Positions 25,463 through 34,433 of a DNA stretch of 64,000 nt are shown here, piece after piece. Position 1 is the stretch's first letter. The number at the start of each line of letters is the position of its first letter. Made by a program: the position numbers and the translations under genes. This DNA comes from an uncultured Bradyrhizobium sp. (GTDB lineage Bacteria; Pseudomonadota; Alphaproteobacteria; Rhizobiales; Xanthobacteraceae), in assembly GCF_947648125.1 (NCBI RefSeq), contig NZ_CANSMR010000001.1, positions 372,001 through 436,000 on the forward strand, read 5' to 3'. The notes beneath the pieces are model-generated. The model made no database searches, had not been told where the DNA came from, and worked only from the letters and a program-made list of their open reading frames with translations.

Positions 25463-26365
25463 TCACAAATTCAACTGATAGCCGTGCGGAATCCAGCGAT
25501 AACCGTCGTGCTCGCGCTCCACAAACCCGATACCGGGAAATGGCATGTGATAGCCGACTACGAACAACTCATCCGTAGCGACCATATCCAGGATCCGCTT
25601 GCGCGTGTTCGCTGCCGCTTCCTTGTCGTCATCCATATCGAGATGAATATCGGGCCGCTGCACCGAGACCGCATAGTGACTGCAGGTATCGGCCCAGTTG
25701 AGCAGGCGCTTGCCATCGCTCTCGATCAGGTAGGCCATCATACCCGGAGAATGCCCTGCCGCGTCGACGGCTCGAATACCAGATACGACCTCGTCACCGG
25801 GATCGAGAAAGTTGGCGCGATCGGCCAGTGGCGCCGCTAGCTGCATGAATAGTGACCGATTGAACTTTCGTGCCTCACGGACGTCGCCGCGCCTCCAGTA
25901 ATCGAATTCAGCAGCACCGAAGACGTAGCGCGCATTGGGGAACACTGGGCTGCCCGCCTCCATCAGGCCGCCGATGTGATCCGGATGGCCATGCGTTATC
26001 ACGACGATATCGACATCCTGCGGCTGATAGCCAGCCCAGCGCAAGCGCTCGACCAGGCGCCCATCGGGTAATCGACCGCGAAGCGGTTCGTGCTCGCGTT
26101 GTAAAGCGCCGTTGCCGGTGTCGAACAGGACCAGCTCTCTTTCGGTTTTGACTATTGTCGGAATGAACGGGTGTTCGTATCGATTGTGGTCGATGCGGTT
26201 TGCGCGGGCCAGAGCCTGCACTTCACTGGCGCGTGCCTCGCCCCCGTGACTTGGACTCAATCCTTCGCGAACGATCTTGCTGTCCATGATCGTCATCACT
26301 TCGAAGCGACCGAGCCTGAACCGGTAAAGTGCTGGCTGCAACTCGTCCTGGAAAGGAGTGCTCAT
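25463..26365 (-). CDS. Metallo-beta-lactamase-fold hydrolase
   Basis: The 300-residue protein has the zinc motifs in order: THGHPDHIGG (HxHxDH), histidine in DAAGHSPGM, aspartate in NWADTC, and histidine in VGYHMPFPG. The family hydrolyses esters, lactones and thioesters; AttM/AhlD-like lactonases are among the relatives, but nothing fixes the substrate. ATG 26365 (MSTPFQDEL) is chosen; a TTG nine codons upstream lacks support. A truncated paralogue is at 21400. No operator copy is seen in front of it. Confidence 0.83.
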   Translation of the reverse strand: MSTPFQDELQPALYRFRLGRFEVMTIMDSKIVREGLSPSHGGEARASEVQALARANRIDHNRYEHPFIPTIVKTERELVLFDTGNGALQREHEPLRGRLPDGRLVERLRWAGYQPQDVDIVVITHGHPDHIGGLMEAGSPVFPNARYVFGAAEFDYWRRGDVREARKFNRSLFMQLAAPLADRANFLDPGDEVVSGIRAVDAAGHSPGMMAYLIESDGKRLLNWADTCSHYAVSVQRPDIHLDMDDDKEAAANTRKRILDMVATDELFVVGYHMPFPGIGFVEREHDGYRWIPHGYQLNL

Positions 26366-26568
26366 CTGCTTTCGTATCCATGCTGCCCTCAAAAGGGTCC
26401 TCGAAGATCGGCATCTCGTTTGATGCTTGAATGCGAGCTAGTGATGAAATGTGCTCTCGGAGCCATAATTGATCTCGATTTGTGCCAAGTCGATGCGGCA
26501 ATGCAGTTGCCGTCCTGTCGATGGATGGCAATTGAGAATCGGCATAGCCGGCACGGTATCTCAATCGA

Positions 26569-28521
26569 TCATTGCGCTTCATCAGGCCACACTATGTCAT
26601 AGTTGAAGGCATATGATTCCATAACGCCGCGAATGTCATCAACCAGGCGTTCCCGCTCGGATGCAAGCACGTTCCGAACCGCGAGCTTCACCACGGTGCC
26701 GCGCGAAGTATGTGATTCTACCGATACTCCGAGTTTGCCGCGACCAAGACCGACGCTCCCAAGCGCATCTGTGAACGCACGACGCGCCGCGTCCATTCGC
26801 AGCGCCACCTTATCGGGCTTCTGCAGGGCAGTGAGCGGCAGCCGATCGACCACCAGGATTTGCTTTGGGATTGCTGCGCGTTCCTCAATGGAGTTTGCGG
26901 CAAGCGCAATTAATTGCGCTTCGTCGAGCGTCGAGCCCGGCGCCAACTGAACATATGCAACCGGCAGCTCTCCGGCATACGCGTCGGGTTTGCCAACCGC
27001 CGCGGCATAGATGACATCCGGTGATCGCAGCAGGGCATCCTCAATAGGTGCGGGTTCGATGTTGTGGCCTCCGCGAATGATAATGTCCTTTGCTCGTCCG
27101 GTGACGTATAACCTGCCGGCTTCGTCCAGACGGCCGAGGTCGCCGGTAATGAGCCAGCCGTCATCGGATCGCGAGTTCGCGGCTTTGCTCGCATCGAGAT
27201 AGCCCGGCGTAACCGCCGGACCGTCGACCTCGATCATGCCGATTTCGTTGGCGCCGCAAATGCGCCGGCGTCCCCCGTCCTGCGCAACAATACGAACGTG
27301 CGTGTAGGGTACGCGAACGCCCGAGCTTCCTTGCCGTCGCTCGCCATCGCGTAGGTCCACCGCCACGGTTGCGGTGTTCTCGGTCAAACCGTAAGAGTTG
27401 AGGATCCGGCAACCTGATACAGTCTCGAAGTCTCGCTGAACCGAAGGTGGCAGCGCGCTCGATCCGGTCTGGAAGAATGGACGCAGCGAGGACAGATCGA
27501 TGTCGCCAGGAGGATTTTTGGCGATGATCGAGAACATCGTCGGCACTCCCGAAAGCCGTGTGAGCCGAAAACGCTCGACAAACCGCCAATAATTCGAAAT
27601 GTAACGCTTGTCGCGGGCCCCCATGATGCTGGGGATCACGAAGCGCGCGCCCGAGGCGAGCATTGGCAGAGACCGGCCCGCCAGGCCGCCGACGTGAAAA
27701 ATCGGTGTGTCTTGGAGCATGATTTCGCCGAACTCCACCTGCATGACGAGCTGCTGTGCCCAGTGCCGGTAGGAGAGGTTGCGGTGCGTCAGGCGCACGA
27801 TCTTGGGGCTACCGGTCGTGCCACCGGAATGAAGGTAGGCGGCGATGTCTTGGGCGCGGCGGGGATTTTGCCGCCGCTCGCGCGCGGTGTTGCAGGGCAA
27901 CACGCTGTTCAGCGCCTTGTCGAGATCGCCAGGTTGCTCCTCGCCGCCGGGTCCGCGCACCGACCAGATCGGAAGGCCTGGTGCCAACTCACCAAGACCC
28001 TCGAGCAGGCTCTCCCATATCTTGAAGCCTGGCGTTGGGCCAAGCGCGATGATCGCCTTGGCGCCCGACTCCGCTATCAGTGAAATCAGGGGCTTCGTTT
28101 CAAGCATCCAATTTATCGGGAAAGGGATCGCGGTCGCCATCGCGCCCAGGATCGCCCAGTAAGTTGCCGGCAAGGTCGGCAGAATGATCGCCACCACGTC
28201 GTCCCGTTGGATCGCGTGAGATCTCAGAAGGGCCGCTACGCGATCAACCTTCTCGCGCAAGGTTCCGAAACTCGCTTCTTCAACCACCCCGTCTACGTTG
28301 CCATCGGCTATGAAGCTGATCGCCTTCGTCTCCTGGTCGTGCGCCTGCAGGGCGATCTGCACCCGCAGATAGAAATCACTGATCCGCAGCCTGTCCTCCA
28401 GCGGAGTCTGCTCGATTGCTTCGATGTCGGAGATGTCGCGCAAGGGGTGGGAAAGGAGAGCTTCGTCCGCCGTCTCGGGAAGAAACCTGATACCGCTCAG
28501 CCGATTAGCCACGCCGCCCAT
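26569..28521 (-). CDS. AMP-forming acyl-CoA synthetase
   Basis: The 650-residue ANL enzyme has P-loop YLHSGGTTGSPKIV, A5 motif NSYGLTENTA, A7 GWLITGDLG, hinge GRAKDIIIRGGHNIEP, and a C-terminal lysine in LQKPDK. It would activate a carboxylic acid with CoA through an acyl-adenylate. About 60 extra N-terminal residues make it longer than typical benzoate or phenylacetate ligases. ATG 28521 follows GGAGAAGG; a GTG five codons upstream is weaker. It is divergent from the CitE-like gene and shares its operator-rich promoter region. Confidence 0.87.
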   Translation of the reverse strand: MGGVANRLSGIRFLPETADEALLSHPLRDISDIEAIEQTPLEDRLRISDFYLRVQIALQAHDQETKAISFIADGNVDGVVEEASFGTLREKVDRVAALLRSHAIQRDDVVAIILPTLPATYWAILGAMATAIPFPINWMLETKPLISLIAESGAKAIIALGPTPGFKIWESLLEGLGELAPGLPIWSVRGPGGEEQPGDLDKALNSVLPCNTARERRQNPRRAQDIAAYLHSGGTTGSPKIVRLTHRNLSYRHWAQQLVMQVEFGEIMLQDTPIFHVGGLAGRSLPMLASGARFVIPSIMGARDKRYISNYWRFVERFRLTRLSGVPTMFSIIAKNPPGDIDLSSLRPFFQTGSSALPPSVQRDFETVSGCRILNSYGLTENTATVAVDLRDGERRQGSSGVRVPYTHVRIVAQDGGRRRICGANEIGMIEVDGPAVTPGYLDASKAANSRSDDGWLITGDLGRLDEAGRLYVTGRAKDIIIRGGHNIEPAPIEDALLRSPDVIYAAAVGKPDAYAGELPVAYVQLAPGSTLDEAQLIALAANSIEERAAIPKQILVVDRLPLTALQKPDKVALRMDAARRAFTDALGSVGLGRGKLGVSVESHTSRGTVVKLAVRNVLASERERLVDDIRGVMESYAFNYDIVWPDEAQ

Positions 28522-28646
28522 GGAAACCTTCTCCACCCACTCTTCGGCAACGACACAGCCGGGGTAACTTTCGTGATCATGGGGATCGACGACCGCACCG
28601 CGCTGAGTGCTCGACCGAGCGCTAAACTAGTTGGTTTAAGATACTA

Positions 28647-28667
28647 GTCAACTGGTGAATAGGTGAC
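28647..28667. promoter_or_regulatory. Two overlapping operator copies, site E
   Basis: GTCAACTGGTGAA (28647-28659) overlaps GTGAATAGGTGAC (28655-28667). Both differ slightly from the consensus. They lie 126 bp before the ligase start on the minus strand. Confidence 0.5.
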
Positions 28668-28931
28668 ATGTGGTATCGGGTTGCGGACGCGCTGTAGCGT
28701 CCGCCGCATTACGGCACGCTCACCAGGTGCTGCTGCGCAAGCTCACGCGCGGAAGGCAACTGCGTGCCATGCAGGGCGCAGTCTCAGGCGCTGGCCTCGC
28801 CACTCCCGTCCTTCCGTTATCGCCTTCTCGTTCGCGCCGCACCGGCCAAGCGCCCTGAATGCCCCCCGTGACGCAGTCTTATCGCTCGCCCACGCGGCGC
28901 GCGATTGCGTTCGGTCGCCAAAAGAGTGATT

Positions 28932-28944
28932 GTCACAAGGTGAC
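28932..28944. promoter_or_regulatory. Operator, site F
   Basis: GTCACAAGGTGAC abuts the ribosome-binding site of the CitE-like gene, so bound regulator would sit at or just past the transcription start. Confidence 0.6.
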
Positions 28945-28959
28945 CAGAGGAAAATGATC

Positions 28960-29835
28960 ATGCCGGATCAGGAAATTCCACGCAGCTTGTTGTTCGTGCC
29001 CGGGAACCGGCCGGAATTGTTCGCCAAGGCGGCCCGTTCGACGGCGGACACTCTCGTTCTGGACCTGGAGGACGGCGTTCCAGCCGCCGAGAAAGCGAGG
29101 GCGCAAGAGGCTACCTCCGAGGCCCTCGCTCAATGGCCTGATCGATTGACCCTTGTGCGCGTTCGTCATCCAGCCCTGGGCGAGCTTCATCGCGACATAG
29201 CCGTACTGGCGCCCCATACAAATCAGGTGGTGCTGCTGCCGAAGACGGAAAGCGCTGCCGACGTCGCTGCCATCGACCATGCGCTCGGCGCCTTCGAGCA
29301 GCGGTCGGGGCTCGCGCCGGACTGTGTCGGGGTCATGGTCGTGATTGAGAGCTGTGCCGGCCTGCAGGCGCTGCCCTCGATACTCGGCAGCGCGCGGAGA
29401 ATCCGGGGCGCGTCCCTCGCCACGGCCGAGGAAGGAGATCTTATGGCCGATCTCGGCGGCTGTTGGACCCCTGGCGGCGAAGCGCTCCATTATGCCCGTG
29501 GCAAGCTCGTGGCAGATACCCGCGCGGCACGCCTGCCTTGGCTTGTCGATGGGCCTTTAATGCAATTCTCCGACGACCAAGCCCTGCGGCGCGAAGCCGA
29601 ACTTGCCCGGACCTTCGGCTTCAACGGTAAAGTCGCCATCCATCCTCGTCAGGTCGCCACCATAAACGATGTGTTTTCGCCTGCGCCTGCGCAGATCGAG
29701 CGCGCCGAAGCTCTAATCGCAGCCTACCAGGCGGCCCGCGCGGCAGGGCACGGCGTCATCAAAATCCAGGGCATGATGGTCGACGAAGCTAATGTGCGGC
29801 GCGCGGAGCGGCTGCTGGCGCGACGCCCGCGCTGA
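28960..29835 (+). CDS. CitE-like lyase (HpcH/HpaI aldolase/citrate lyase beta family)
   Basis: The 291-residue protein shows CitE-family features: RSLLFVPGNRPELFAKA, VLDLEDGVP with the metal-site acidic residues, arginine in LVRVRHP, glutamate in VVIESCAGL, and the C-terminal AIHPRQV. Members cleave or form malyl-CoA-type or citramalyl-CoA-type C-C bonds. Together with the ligase across the promoter it could act on an acyl-CoA aldol. The RBS AGAGGA at 28946-28951 leaves 8 nt to ATG 28960 but only 2 nt to ATG 28954, which decides the start. Confidence 0.86.
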   Translation: MPDQEIPRSLLFVPGNRPELFAKAARSTADTLVLDLEDGVPAAEKARAQEATSEALAQWPDRLTLVRVRHPALGELHRDIAVLAPHTNQVVLLPKTESAADVAAIDHALGAFEQRSGLAPDCVGVMVVIESCAGLQALPSILGSARRIRGASLATAEEGDLMADLGGCWTPGGEALHYARGKLVADTRAARLPWLVDGPLMQFSDDQALRREAELARTFGFNGKVAIHPRQVATINDVFSPAPAQIERAEALIAAYQAARAAGHGVIKIQGMMVDEANVRRAERLLARRPR

Positions 29836-29994
29836 CTGCGCGCTCTACGATTTGGCTCTTGACGGCCATTCCAGCAGGTCAGCGAAGACCTCGGCGCGGC
29901 GGAAGCAGTCTGGTCCGGTTTGGTGATCCTTCCGTGGTCCGAAGCACGACGGGTCCTACCGGGCCCCTATGGACTCTACCTGCTTAATGAACTA

Positions 29995-30007
29995 GTCACC
30001 AGTTAAC
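29995..30007. promoter_or_regulatory. Operator, site G
   Basis: GTCACCAGTTAAC matches the motif on the reverse strand (GTTAACTGGTGAC). It ends 18 nt before the permease start codon. Confidence 0.55.
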
Positions 30008-30025
30008 AGGTAAAAAGGGGGGGCG

Positions 30026-31321
30026 ATGCACCAGATCAATAGTGCTCCGGTGATTGACACCAGCGCTCGGTACCGCGTGATTGTCATCACGCTTTGCGCT
30101 CTCATCGCGCTCATCGACGGCATGGACACTCAGTCGATCGGTGTCGTGGCGCCATCCATCGCCCAAGCTTGGCGCACGCCTCCCGCCGAGTTTGGTCCTG
30201 TATTTGGAGGCGGGCTGCTCGCCGGAACCTTCGGTGCCTTCCTGTTCGGTATGGTAGCTGATCGTCGAGGACGTAAACCAGCATTGATCGCAGCGACTCT
30301 GATCTTCGCCGCATGCTCGGTCGCAACGATCTGGGCTGGTTCGATGCGCGAACTGCTTGTCGCGCGCATCGCCACGGGCTTCGGCCTGGGTGGAGCCCTG
30401 CCGATCATCATCTCGATCACCTCCGAATGTGCGCCGGTTCGTACACGAACCCGTATCGTCGCGCTGATGTATTGCGGCTTTCCGCTCGGCGCCGTCTTGG
30501 GTGGAGTGGCGACGGCGCTGCTCGTGCCGATTTACGGCTGGCAAAGCATTTTTCTTCTTGGGGGCTTGCTGCCGCTTCTTCTAACGCCTCTTCTGGTTGT
30601 CTTTGTGCCGGAATCTGTCCAATTCCTGCGCCGCCAGGGCAGGGACGATGAGGCCGAGCGGGCCGTCCGTCGATTGGGCGTGTCGAGCGATGGGCAACCC
30701 GCTGCTGTTCAACAGGCCGCCGTTCGCGCGTCGTTCGCCGACCTGTTCGCGCCCAATCGGATCGCTCCGACGTTCCTGATCTGGACAACACTGTTTCTGA
30801 GCCTGTTGCTCACCGTCTTTCTCGTCAACTGGATTCCCTTGATCGCACATGCGGCCGGCCTGGAGGTCGGCCAGGCGGTGTTGGCCGTGGCTACGCTCAA
30901 CATTGGCGGCATCGTTGGTGGGTTCACGATCGGACGGCTCTGCGACCGGGTGCGCTCGCCGCGTCCGGTGGCCATCGCGTATGCTGTCGGGGCGGTAGCC
31001 GTCGCGGCTCTAGGCGTCTGGTCGCGTTCGGCGCCTGGCCTCCTCGCTACAGCCTTCGTGGTGGGCATGTCTGCAGTAGGTGCGCAGATGTCGGCTATCG
31101 CTTTGTCCTCACGCCTTTACCCGAGCTCTATCCGATCAACCGGGGTCGGCTATGCATTCGGGGTGGGTCGAATCGGAGCGGTGGTGGGACCGCTCTTAGG
31201 TGGACTTTTGGTAGGCGCGGGTCTCACGCCGACCTCACTCTTTCTTATCGCGGGCGTCGTTGCGGCGGCCGCGGCGCTCTCCTCCGCGGCCATCCGACCG
31301 AGTATGTTGGTGGACGGCTGA
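30026..31321 (+). CDS. MFS permease, AAHS family
   Basis: This is a 431-residue 12-helix transporter with the AAHS motif LIDGMDTQSIGVVAPSI, loop motif GMVADRRGRKPA and RIGAVVGPLLGG. Helix for helix it is close to the permease at 16842 (for example LTVFLVNWIP against LSYFLVNWIP), so the two are paralogues kept under the same operator. It likely imports an aromatic or related carboxylate. AAAAAGGGGGGG precedes ATG 30026. A strong hairpin follows the stop. Confidence 0.88.
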   Translation: MHQINSAPVIDTSARYRVIVITLCALIALIDGMDTQSIGVVAPSIAQAWRTPPAEFGPVFGGGLLAGTFGAFLFGMVADRRGRKPALIAATLIFAACSVATIWAGSMRELLVARIATGFGLGGALPIIISITSECAPVRTRTRIVALMYCGFPLGAVLGGVATALLVPIYGWQSIFLLGGLLPLLLTPLLVVFVPESVQFLRRQGRDDEAERAVRRLGVSSDGQPAAVQQAAVRASFADLFAPNRIAPTFLIWTTLFLSLLLTVFLVNWIPLIAHAAGLEVGQAVLAVATLNIGGIVGGFTIGRLCDRVRSPRPVAIAYAVGAVAVAALGVWSRSAPGLLATAFVVGMSAVGAQMSAIALSSRLYPSSIRSTGVGYAFGVGRIGAVVGPLLGGLLVGAGLTPTSLFLIAGVVAAAAALSSAAIRPSMLVDG

Positions 31322-31337
31322 ACTTCACCGCCGCCCA

Positions 31338-31374
31338 ACTTCGCCGAGACTGGTACCTCAGGCCTCGGCGAAGT
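31338..31374 (+). terminator. Hairpin after the second AAHS permease
   Basis: ACTTCGCCGAG and CTCGGCGAAGT form a perfect 11-bp stem (31338-31348 with 31364-31374) around a 15-nt loop, 17 nt after the stop. No T-run is present. Confidence 0.5.
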
Positions 31375-31873
31375 GCCTGGCGGATCAGTCCGGCAGAGCG
31401 GCCCATGATGGCATCGTCGCTTCGCGTCTTCGGTGACCGGGGCAACGTCAGGAGCGAACGTGCGTCGATCTCCGCTCTGTTCGTTGCCGGCCTCCGTCGC
31501 ACGAGGACCACGCTTTGCGTGTCGCAATCTTCTTGTTATCTGTTTTTATTCTCTACGCGAGTGAGCTCTCCATTCTGACCGGCAAAGGCTTCCAGGTAGA
31601 AATGGCGAGCTTTCGCTTCGGCTGCTCGACTTCGGCCGAGCCGGTTGCTGCAGCGTCACCGGTTGGGCGATCGGCTGCTGTGGTTTTCGAGGCGCGGGCG
31701 CGACGACCGTCGGCGCCGCGATCCCGGCATGAATGGAGCTTCGACCGAGACCCGGCCGTTGCTGATGGTCCTTCCATGTATCGAAGGACCCTGTCTGCTC
31801 GGCACGCAGGCCCAGTACGCGCTGGCCACGGACTGGCGGGCGGGCCAGTGTTGCCAATCGCTGAATTCCAATA

Positions 31874-31886
31874 TACACTAGGTGAC
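31874..31886. promoter_or_regulatory. Operator, site H
   Basis: TACACTAGGTGAC matches the right half of the motif perfectly and the left half partly. It lies 176 nt before the cupin gene. Confidence 0.5.
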
Positions 31887-32061
31887 TTGGTGAAGTTGGG
31901 GATGGAGCAGCGTACGAGGTGGGCGTCTATGTGAGGCCAAAAACTCGCTCATCGAAATGAACGAGCGGAGGCCGTGCATGATTGGATGGTACCCAAATTG
32001 CTGCTTATCCCAGCCCTTCCCCTCGTAACTTAGGCACAACACGGAGCGTTCAGGAGAAGCC

Positions 32062-32592
32062 ATGTCCAGGTTTAAGCGGTATGTAGTGGGGCTGAATAGC
32101 GAGGGAAAGTCAGCGGTTCTGATGGACACGCCGAATAATGTCCAATCAGAAGAAGGGCATTTTTGGCGAGCCACATTATGGGGCAGCGATCAGATTCCGG
32201 TCGATAACACGTTGACCGGAGATCAAGCGGACGGTCGCCAGTTGCGAGAGCCGCCCGAAGGCGGAATGTTATTCCGCATGCTTGAAATCTGGCCTGACAT
32301 GGAGGATCGCCAAAAGCAGAAGGAACGAGTTAGCGAACTTCACCGAATGGTCAAGCAGAAGTACCCTCCGACCGAAGCGGATCTTGAACGTCATCCCAGC
32401 ATGCATCGCACGGATACGCTTGATTGCATCGCCATTGTGTACGGCGAAATGTATCTGGTCACGGACGCGGAAGAGGTGCTGATGAAGCAGGGGGATTCCG
32501 TCGTGGTGCGTGGAACCAATCACGGATGGAGCAATCGATCCAACAAGCCCTGCCTCTCTGTGGGCTGCATGATAAGCGCCAAGCCGCTTTAG
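32062..32592 (+). CDS. Cupin-domain protein
   Basis: The 176-residue protein has a C-terminal cupin barrel: MHRTDTLDCIAIVYGEMYLV (motif 1 region with histidine), then QGDSVVVRGTNHGWSNRSNKPC (motif 2 with asparagine-histidine). The N-terminal ~90 residues fit a related half-barrel. Such two-part small cupins are common next to aromatic catabolism genes in Bradyrhizobium, but the reaction is unknown. AGGAGAAGCC precedes ATG 32062. It is the last member of the shared-operator block. Confidence 0.82.
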   Translation: MSRFKRYVVGLNSEGKSAVLMDTPNNVQSEEGHFWRATLWGSDQIPVDNTLTGDQADGRQLREPPEGGMLFRMLEIWPDMEDRQKQKERVSELHRMVKQKYPPTEADLERHPSMHRTDTLDCIAIVYGEMYLVTDAEEVLMKQGDSVVVRGTNHGWSNRSNKPCLSVGCMISAKPL

Positions 32593-32659
32593 CCACCACT
32601 CGAACTACTGGAGGGAATAATGTGCAGAGCCGTTATCCCTCTATTGGTGCGATCCGGTA

Positions 32660-32689
32660 GTCTCGGAGACACTCTTGGATTTCCGAGAC
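32660..32689. terminator. Bidirectional terminator hairpin
   Basis: GTCTCGGA and TCCGAGAC form a perfect 8-bp stem between the convergent cupin and permease genes. Confidence 0.5.
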
Positions 32690-32748
32690 CATCTGCTACG
32701 CGAAGATCACACGCGGCTGAAGAAGCCGTCGAGCCCGCGAAGAAGCAT

Positions 32749-33576
32749 CTATGACTTGACCGCGCCGGCTGTCATGCCGTCGATGAAGCGACGTTGCAGC
32801 AGCACAAAAGCCAGTACGACCGGCAACACTATGATCACTGCTGCAGCCAGCATCTCACCCCAATCCGTCGAATACTGTCCAGTCAGATTGTAGAACTTCA
32901 CGATCGCCGTGACATTGCTGTCGTTCTGCAAGAACGTGACTGCGATCACGAATTCATTCCAGGCATTGAGGCCGACGATAATCGCAACGGTCAGAAGTCC
33001 AGGCCGCATCATCGGCAGGACGACGTAGTAAAACTTCTGCCAGGCAGTCGCGCCGTCCACCTCCGACGCCTCTTCCAGCGCGTAGGGGATCGAGACCACA
33101 TAGGTACGCAGGAGGAAGATCGAGAACGGCGAGAACATCGCCGTATAGATCAGCGCTACTGCCGGGATCGAGTTGACCAGTCCGAGCTTGGCGAAGATGA
33201 AATACAGCGGATAGAGATAGAGCTGCACCGGGATGGTGATCGAGGCCATGAAATAGAACGTGAGGAGCCGGAAGCCTCGTCCTCGCTGCCGTGCCAGGAC
33301 GTAGGCGCAAGGTGCCGCCGTGGCGCAAACCATGACGATGGTGAGGGCGGCGACTTCGGCGGTGTGCAACAGGCTGGGGCCGAGCGCCGCATTGTTCCAG
33401 GCTGAGGTGAAATTCTCCCAGTGCAATTGGCGAGGGGGCGCCAGTGGGTTTGTGCTGATTTCCACGGTTGTCTTCAGTGCATTCATCACCGCGAGCACGA
33501 TGGGCAGCAGGGAGGCGAATGACGCCACGCCGATCAGGATCAGGCAGAGCGTCCGGTTCAGGCGGCTCTCGGTCAT
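32749..33576 (-). CDS. Sugar ABC transporter permease (MalG type)
   Basis: The 275-residue protein has six membrane helices and the EAA loop EEASEVDGATAWQKFYYVVLPMMRPGL that contacts the ATPase. MalG/UgpE-type permeases pair with a MalF-type partner, here the preceding gene, which it overlaps by 4 nt (start ATG 33576). No ATPase gene follows; the operon ends at this gene, so a shared MsmK/UgpC-type ATPase is expected elsewhere. Confidence 0.9.
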   Translation of the reverse strand: MTESRLNRTLCLILIGVASFASLLPIVLAVMNALKTTVEISTNPLAPPRQLHWENFTSAWNNAALGPSLLHTAEVAALTIVMVCATAAPCAYVLARQRGRGFRLLTFYFMASITIPVQLYLYPLYFIFAKLGLVNSIPAVALIYTAMFSPFSIFLLRTYVVSIPYALEEASEVDGATAWQKFYYVVLPMMRPGLLTVAIIVGLNAWNEFVIAVTFLQNDSNVTAIVKFYNLTGQYSTDWGEMLAAAVIIVLPVVLAFVLLQRRFIDGMTAGAVKS

Positions 33577-34433
33577 GCTGCGCTGGCACTGTCGCGGGTT
33601 TGCAGCCAGAGATAAACCGACGTCGCGCACAGGCCGAAGAGACTCATCACGCAGGCCGCCGCCGTCGCCTTGCCGATATCGCCTGCGAAGAACGCGTTGC
33701 GATATGCGAGTGTGGCGAGCACCTCGCTGCCGTTGGCAGGACCTCCCTGGGTCACGATGTAGATGAACTCGAAGACCTGGAATGACCATATCACGGTGAG
33801 GATCATCATCAGCACGAGCGTCGGCCGAATGCCGGGCAGCAGGACATAACGCAGCAGTGCGAAAAAGCCGGCACCGTCGAGACGGGCCGCCTCGATCTGA
33901 TCGACGCTGATCTGCCGCATGGCTGCGAAATACACGACTGCGAGAAAGCCCCACCAATGCCAGATGTCGACGGCCGCGACCGCATAGAGCGAGCGGTCAG
34001 GATCGGCGAGCGGATCCGAGATGGAAAGGCCATGCCCGTTCAGCCATCCCACCAGTCCGGTGACCGGGCTGAAGATCATGCCTTGGAAGACCCGGCCGGT
34101 GACGGCGGCGGCGAGAATCCGGGGCAGGAAGATAATGCATTGCACGACGATGCGCGACGAAGGAACCATCATCAGCGCGGCCGCCATGACCAGCGCGAGG
34201 CACATCGGCACGATCAGAAAGATTGCGGTCCAGATGAAGTTGTTGGTCAGCGCGGTCCAGAACACGGGATCGTCGAACAAGCTGTGGAAATTCGCGAGCC
34301 CCGCCCATGCCGGCGTGCCCACGCCGTCCCAGACGAAGAACGCTGCCATCAGCGTGAGAAGGCCGGGAATCAGGATGATGCAAACGTTGATCAGCAGTGC
34401 GGGAAGCGCAAACAACCACATTCTGTCGCTCAC
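33573..34433 (-). CDS. Sugar ABC transporter permease (MalF type)
   Basis: The 286-residue protein has six membrane helices and the EAA motif QIEAARLDGAGFFALLRYVLLPGIRPTL. The GTG at 34433 overlaps the stop of the binding-protein gene as GTGA, which supports coupled translation; ATG 34421 is the alternative start. It is upstream partner of the MalG-type permease and downstream of the binding protein, the common order for carbohydrate uptake operons. Confidence 0.88.
   Translation of the reverse strand: MSDRMWLFALPALLINVCIILIPGLLTLMAAFFVWDGVGTPAWAGLANFHSLFDDPVFWTALTNNFIWTAIFLIVPMCLALVMAAALMMVPSSRIVVQCIIFLPRILAAAVTGRVFQGMIFSPVTGLVGWLNGHGLSISDPLADPDRSLYAVAAVDIWHWWGFLAVVYFAAMRQISVDQIEAARLDGAGFFALLRYVLLPGIRPTLVLMMILTVIWSFQVFEFIYIVTQGGPANGSEVLATLAYRNAFFAGDIGKATAAACVMSLFGLCATSVYLWLQTRDSASAA

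Larger units (their letters stand above)
28522..28959. other. Divergent intergenic region between ligase and lyase genes
   Basis: No gene is supported here. It contains two overlapping motif copies near 28650 for the ligase promoter and another at 28932 for the lyase promoter. Confidence 0.5.
31322..32061. other. Intergenic region upstream of the cupin gene
   Basis: Overlapping open frames on both strands are mutual shadows with no domain. The region holds the terminator hairpin at 31338 and operator site H at 31874. Confidence 0.45.

Noticed and set aside
31515-31934. Frames on both strands before the cupin gene
   Set aside because: High-GC shadows without RBS or domain; the operator lies inside them.
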